The position numbers and the translations under genes are program-made. Below the pieces are notes generated by a model, which saw nothing but the letters and a program-made list of their open reading frames with translations, was not told where the DNA came from and ran no database searches. From positions 6,384,501 through 6,448,500 of the forward strand of contig NZ_CP073766.1 in NCBI RefSeq assembly GCF_018255755.1: a stretch of 64,000 nucleotides of DNA. Reading direction: 5' to 3'. The DNA is from Chitinophaga sp. HK235 (GTDB lineage Bacteria > Bacteroidota > Bacteroidia > Chitinophagales > Chitinophagaceae). This document shows, in pieces, positions 61,941-64,000 of the stretch; positions within the stretch are counted from its first letter, which is position 1; the number at the start of each line of letters is the position of its first letter.

Positions 61941-62993
61941 ATGAGCAAACGCACAGAAAAAACAATCGTTGATATTGCAGAAGAACTGAAATTATCGGTA
62001 TCTACTGTATCACGCGCACTGAACGACAATCCTAACATCAGCGCACGTACGAAAGACAGGGTTAAAAAAATGGCCCGTAAGCTGGGCTACCGTCCCAATG
62101 CGCTGGCTGCCGGCTTGCGCAACAATAAAAGCAAGACCATCGGATTGATCGTTCCGCGTATCTCCATGTTTTTTCCAGCCACTATCAGTACCATTATCCA
62201 GAATAAATTACAGGAACATGGCTACAACCTGATCATCTGCCAGTCCAACGACTCCTATGATCAGGAAGTAACCCTGGTCAATACCCTGTACTCTGCCCGT
62301 GTAGATGGCCTGGTGGTAAGCACTACCCTGTATACCACCGACTTCTCCCACTTCGATATCTTCAAAGACAATAACATACCGCTGGTATTTTTTGACCGGG
62401 TACCCAAAGATTATAATGTGAAGGTGATCAAGGGAGATGACTACCTGGGCGGATTTACAGCCACCAGTCACCTGATTGAAAGAGGATGCCGGGATATCGT
62501 GCATATCTCCGGACCGCTGAGTTGTAACCTTTACCTCGAAAGGGTAGCGGGCTATAAAAATGCATTGCAGCAACATAAACTGCCTTTCAAAAAAACAAGG
62601 ATTTTCTATCAGGAGCTTACCCGTGATAACGCCTGGCAGACCTGCGAGAAAATTTTTGCACAGAAACCTTATCCTGATGGGATTTTCGCTTCCAACGATA
62701 CCACGGCCATCACGACTATGGAATATTGCCGGAAACACAATATCAGAGTGCCGGAAGACCTGAAGATCGTAGGATATTCCAACGACCCGCGAACCGAAAT
62801 CGTAACACCGCCCGTTACCAGTATAGACCAGTATCCTGCCATGATGGGCGAAAGAGTAGTGGCTGCCCTGATGGAACTTATTACCAGCAAACAAACAGGA
62901 GCTCCCCGTTATTCACAGGAAATTATACCTATTCAACTGATAGCAAGGGAATCCAGTGCCGGCAGCACCAAAGCCGTCACGAAAAAAAAATGA
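61941..62993 (+). CDS. LacI-family transcriptional regulator
   Basis: 350 aa. N-terminal HTH and hinge: TIVDIAEELKLSVSTVSRALN...GYRPNALAAGLR (residues 8-60), then a periplasmic-binding-like effector domain (TIGLIVPRISMFFPATI, DGIFASNDTTAI, DPRTEIVTPPVTSIDQYP). It probably senses a uronate or keto-deoxy sugar and binds the palindrome at 57414-57427 upstream of kduI. It is 29 bp after kduD in the same operon, so it would regulate itself. Confidence 0.93.
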   Translation: MSKRTEKTIVDIAEELKLSVSTVSRALNDNPNISARTKDRVKKMARKLGYRPNALAAGLRNNKSKTIGLIVPRISMFFPATISTIIQNKLQEHGYNLIICQSNDSYDQEVTLVNTLYSARVDGLVVSTTLYTTDFSHFDIFKDNNIPLVFFDRVPKDYNVKVIKGDDYLGGFTATSHLIERGCRDIVHISGPLSCNLYLERVAGYKNALQQHKLPFKKTRIFYQELTRDNAWQTCEKIFAQKPYPDGIFASNDTTAITTMEYCRKHNIRVPEDLKIVGYSNDPRTEIVTPPVTSIDQYPAMMGERVVAALMELITSKQTGAPRYSQEIIPIQLIARESSAGSTKAVTKKK

Positions 62994-63015
62994 TACAACC
63001 TATAACTAACTTTTT

Positions 63016-64000
63016 ATGAAAAAGAATCTGTTCTTTACCCTGCTGATGTTGCCGGCGATGTTTATGCAATCGTATGCACAATCTGGTAAAGCCAACCAGG
63101 AATTGCTTCGTAAAGCGGATGAAACATTACAGTTTGCCGCCAGACAATATAAGGGGATGATGACCCATGTGCCGGACAGTGTAATGCCCCGCAGCACCAA
63201 TAAAGATGGTAGTCTGATGACTTCCAACTCCACCTGGTGGACATCCGGTTTTTATCCCGGCACCACCTGGTACCTGTACGAATACACGAAAGATCCTGCC
63301 TTTAAAGCAGAAGCTATCAAACGTATGCAGCTCTGCAAAAAAGAACAGTACAACACCCGTACCCACGACCTCGGGTTTATGATGTATTGTCCCTTTGGCA
63401 ATGCCCTGCGTATCACTGGTGATACCGCTTACAAACGTATCCTGATCACCAGCGCCAACTCCCTGGCCACCCGCTTTAATTCTACAGTAGGCTGTATCAA
63501 GTCATGGGACCATGGCACCTGGAAGTTTCCGGTAATCATTGACAACATGATGAATCTGGAACTCCTGAACTGGGCCAGCCGTGAAACCCGTGATCCCCGT
63601 TATGCCATGATTGCACGTACCCACGCCAATACCACTATGGAACACCATTTCCGTCCGGATTACAGCTCTTATCATGTGATCGACTATGATCCCGCTACCG
63701 GTGATGTTTTCCAGAAGAAAACACACCAGGGCTTTGCCGACAGCTCTGCCTGGTCACGCGGACAAGCATGGGGACTGTACGGTTACATCGTGATGTACCG
63801 TGATACCAAAGACAAATCTTACCTCAACGAGGCGCGTCATATTGCGGAATACATCCTCAACAATCCGCATATGCCGGCAGACCTGATTCCTTACTGGGAC
63901 TACAACGCACCGGATATCCCCAATGCCTTGAGGGATGTTTCTGCCGGCGCTGTTGCGGCTTCTGCACTCCTGGAGCTAAGCCGCTATACCAATAAAACGG
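63016..64000 (+). CDS. GH88 unsaturated glucuronyl hydrolase (partial, runs off the window)
   Basis: 328 codons visible, continuing past 64000. Signal peptide MKKNLFFTLLMLPAMFMQSYA. GH88 (UGL) features: THDLGFMMYCPFGNALRITGD with the first candidate Asp, TVGCIKSWD, and FPVIIDNMMNLELLNWAS with the second Asp. It removes the unsaturated uronic acid from lyase-made oligosaccharides, feeding KduI. It follows the LacI gene by 22 bp. Confidence 0.92.
   Translation, partial: MKKNLFFTLLMLPAMFMQSYAQSGKANQELLRKADETLQFAARQYKGMMTHVPDSVMPRSTNKDGSLMTSNSTWWTSGFYPGTTWYLYEYTKDPAFKAEAIKRMQLCKKEQYNTRTHDLGFMMYCPFGNALRITGDTAYKRILITSANSLATRFNSTVGCIKSWDHGTWKFPVIIDNMMNLELLNWASRETRDPRYAMIARTHANTTMEHHFRPDYSSYHVIDYDPATGDVFQKKTHQGFADSSAWSRGQAWGLYGYIVMYRDTKDKSYLNEARHIAEYILNNPHMPADLIPYWDYNAPDIPNALRDVSAGAVAASALLELSRYTNKT

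Overview
The window looks like a chromosome segment of a Bacteroidota bacterium, most likely Chitinophagaceae and plausibly Chitinophaga. Three things point there: promoter boxes of the TAnnTTTG type (best example upstream of rpsT), a DarA/DarB flexirubin/dialkylresorcinol-type gene set, and typical family content (GIN/DUF2807 protein, DUF2795, the ligase-associated repair cassette, uronate catabolism). I saw no rRNA, tRNA, CRISPR array or intact mobile element.

Layout. 0.2-9.9 kb is housekeeping: M32 carboxypeptidase, Nif3-like protein, coiled-coil zinc-ribbon protein, TPR protein, recN, fabI, DUF2795 protein, LolD-like ATPase and an HDAC-fold deacetylase. 10-22 kb holds the four-gene ATP-dependent-ligase repair cassette on the minus strand. 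It is split in two (helicase + PdeM; exonuclease + ligase) by about 6 kb carrying a purine permease, an S66 peptidase, two small beta-barrel proteins, an Lrp-type regulator and an MFS pump. 22-26 kb has a periplasmic-binding lipoprotein, guaA and a GIN-domain lipoprotein.

26-34.5 kb is a compact plus-strand biosynthetic locus: DarA, DarB, a small unknown protein, a BtrH-like acyltransferase, an ABC exporter pair, an ACP, a ketosynthase and a ketosynthase-like partner without the active-site Cys. Together they suggest assembly and export of a dialkylresorcinol or flexirubin-like lipid. 34.6-42.6 kb returns to core genes: M14 peptidase, rpsT, sucA-sucB (with two lipoyl domains) and an rRNA methyltransferase. 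42.6-44.2 kb is a tripartite HipB-HipS-HipT toxin-antitoxin operon behind three palindromic operators spaced exactly 40 bp apart. GNAT and mnmA follow.

46-64 kb is a uronate catabolism region: uxaB-uxaC-kdgK-kdgA-exuT, then (after a transposase remnant and a PixA/AidA-family protein) uxaA, a heparinase II/III-like lyase, kduI, a GH105-DUF4861 fusion, kduD, a LacI regulator and a GH88 hydrolase cut by the window end. The inferred flow is: lyases release unsaturated uronides, GH88/GH105 cut them, KduI/KduD and UxaC/UxaB/UxaA convert the sugars to 2-keto-3-deoxygluconate, and KdgK/KdgA split it to pyruvate and glyceraldehyde-3-phosphate.
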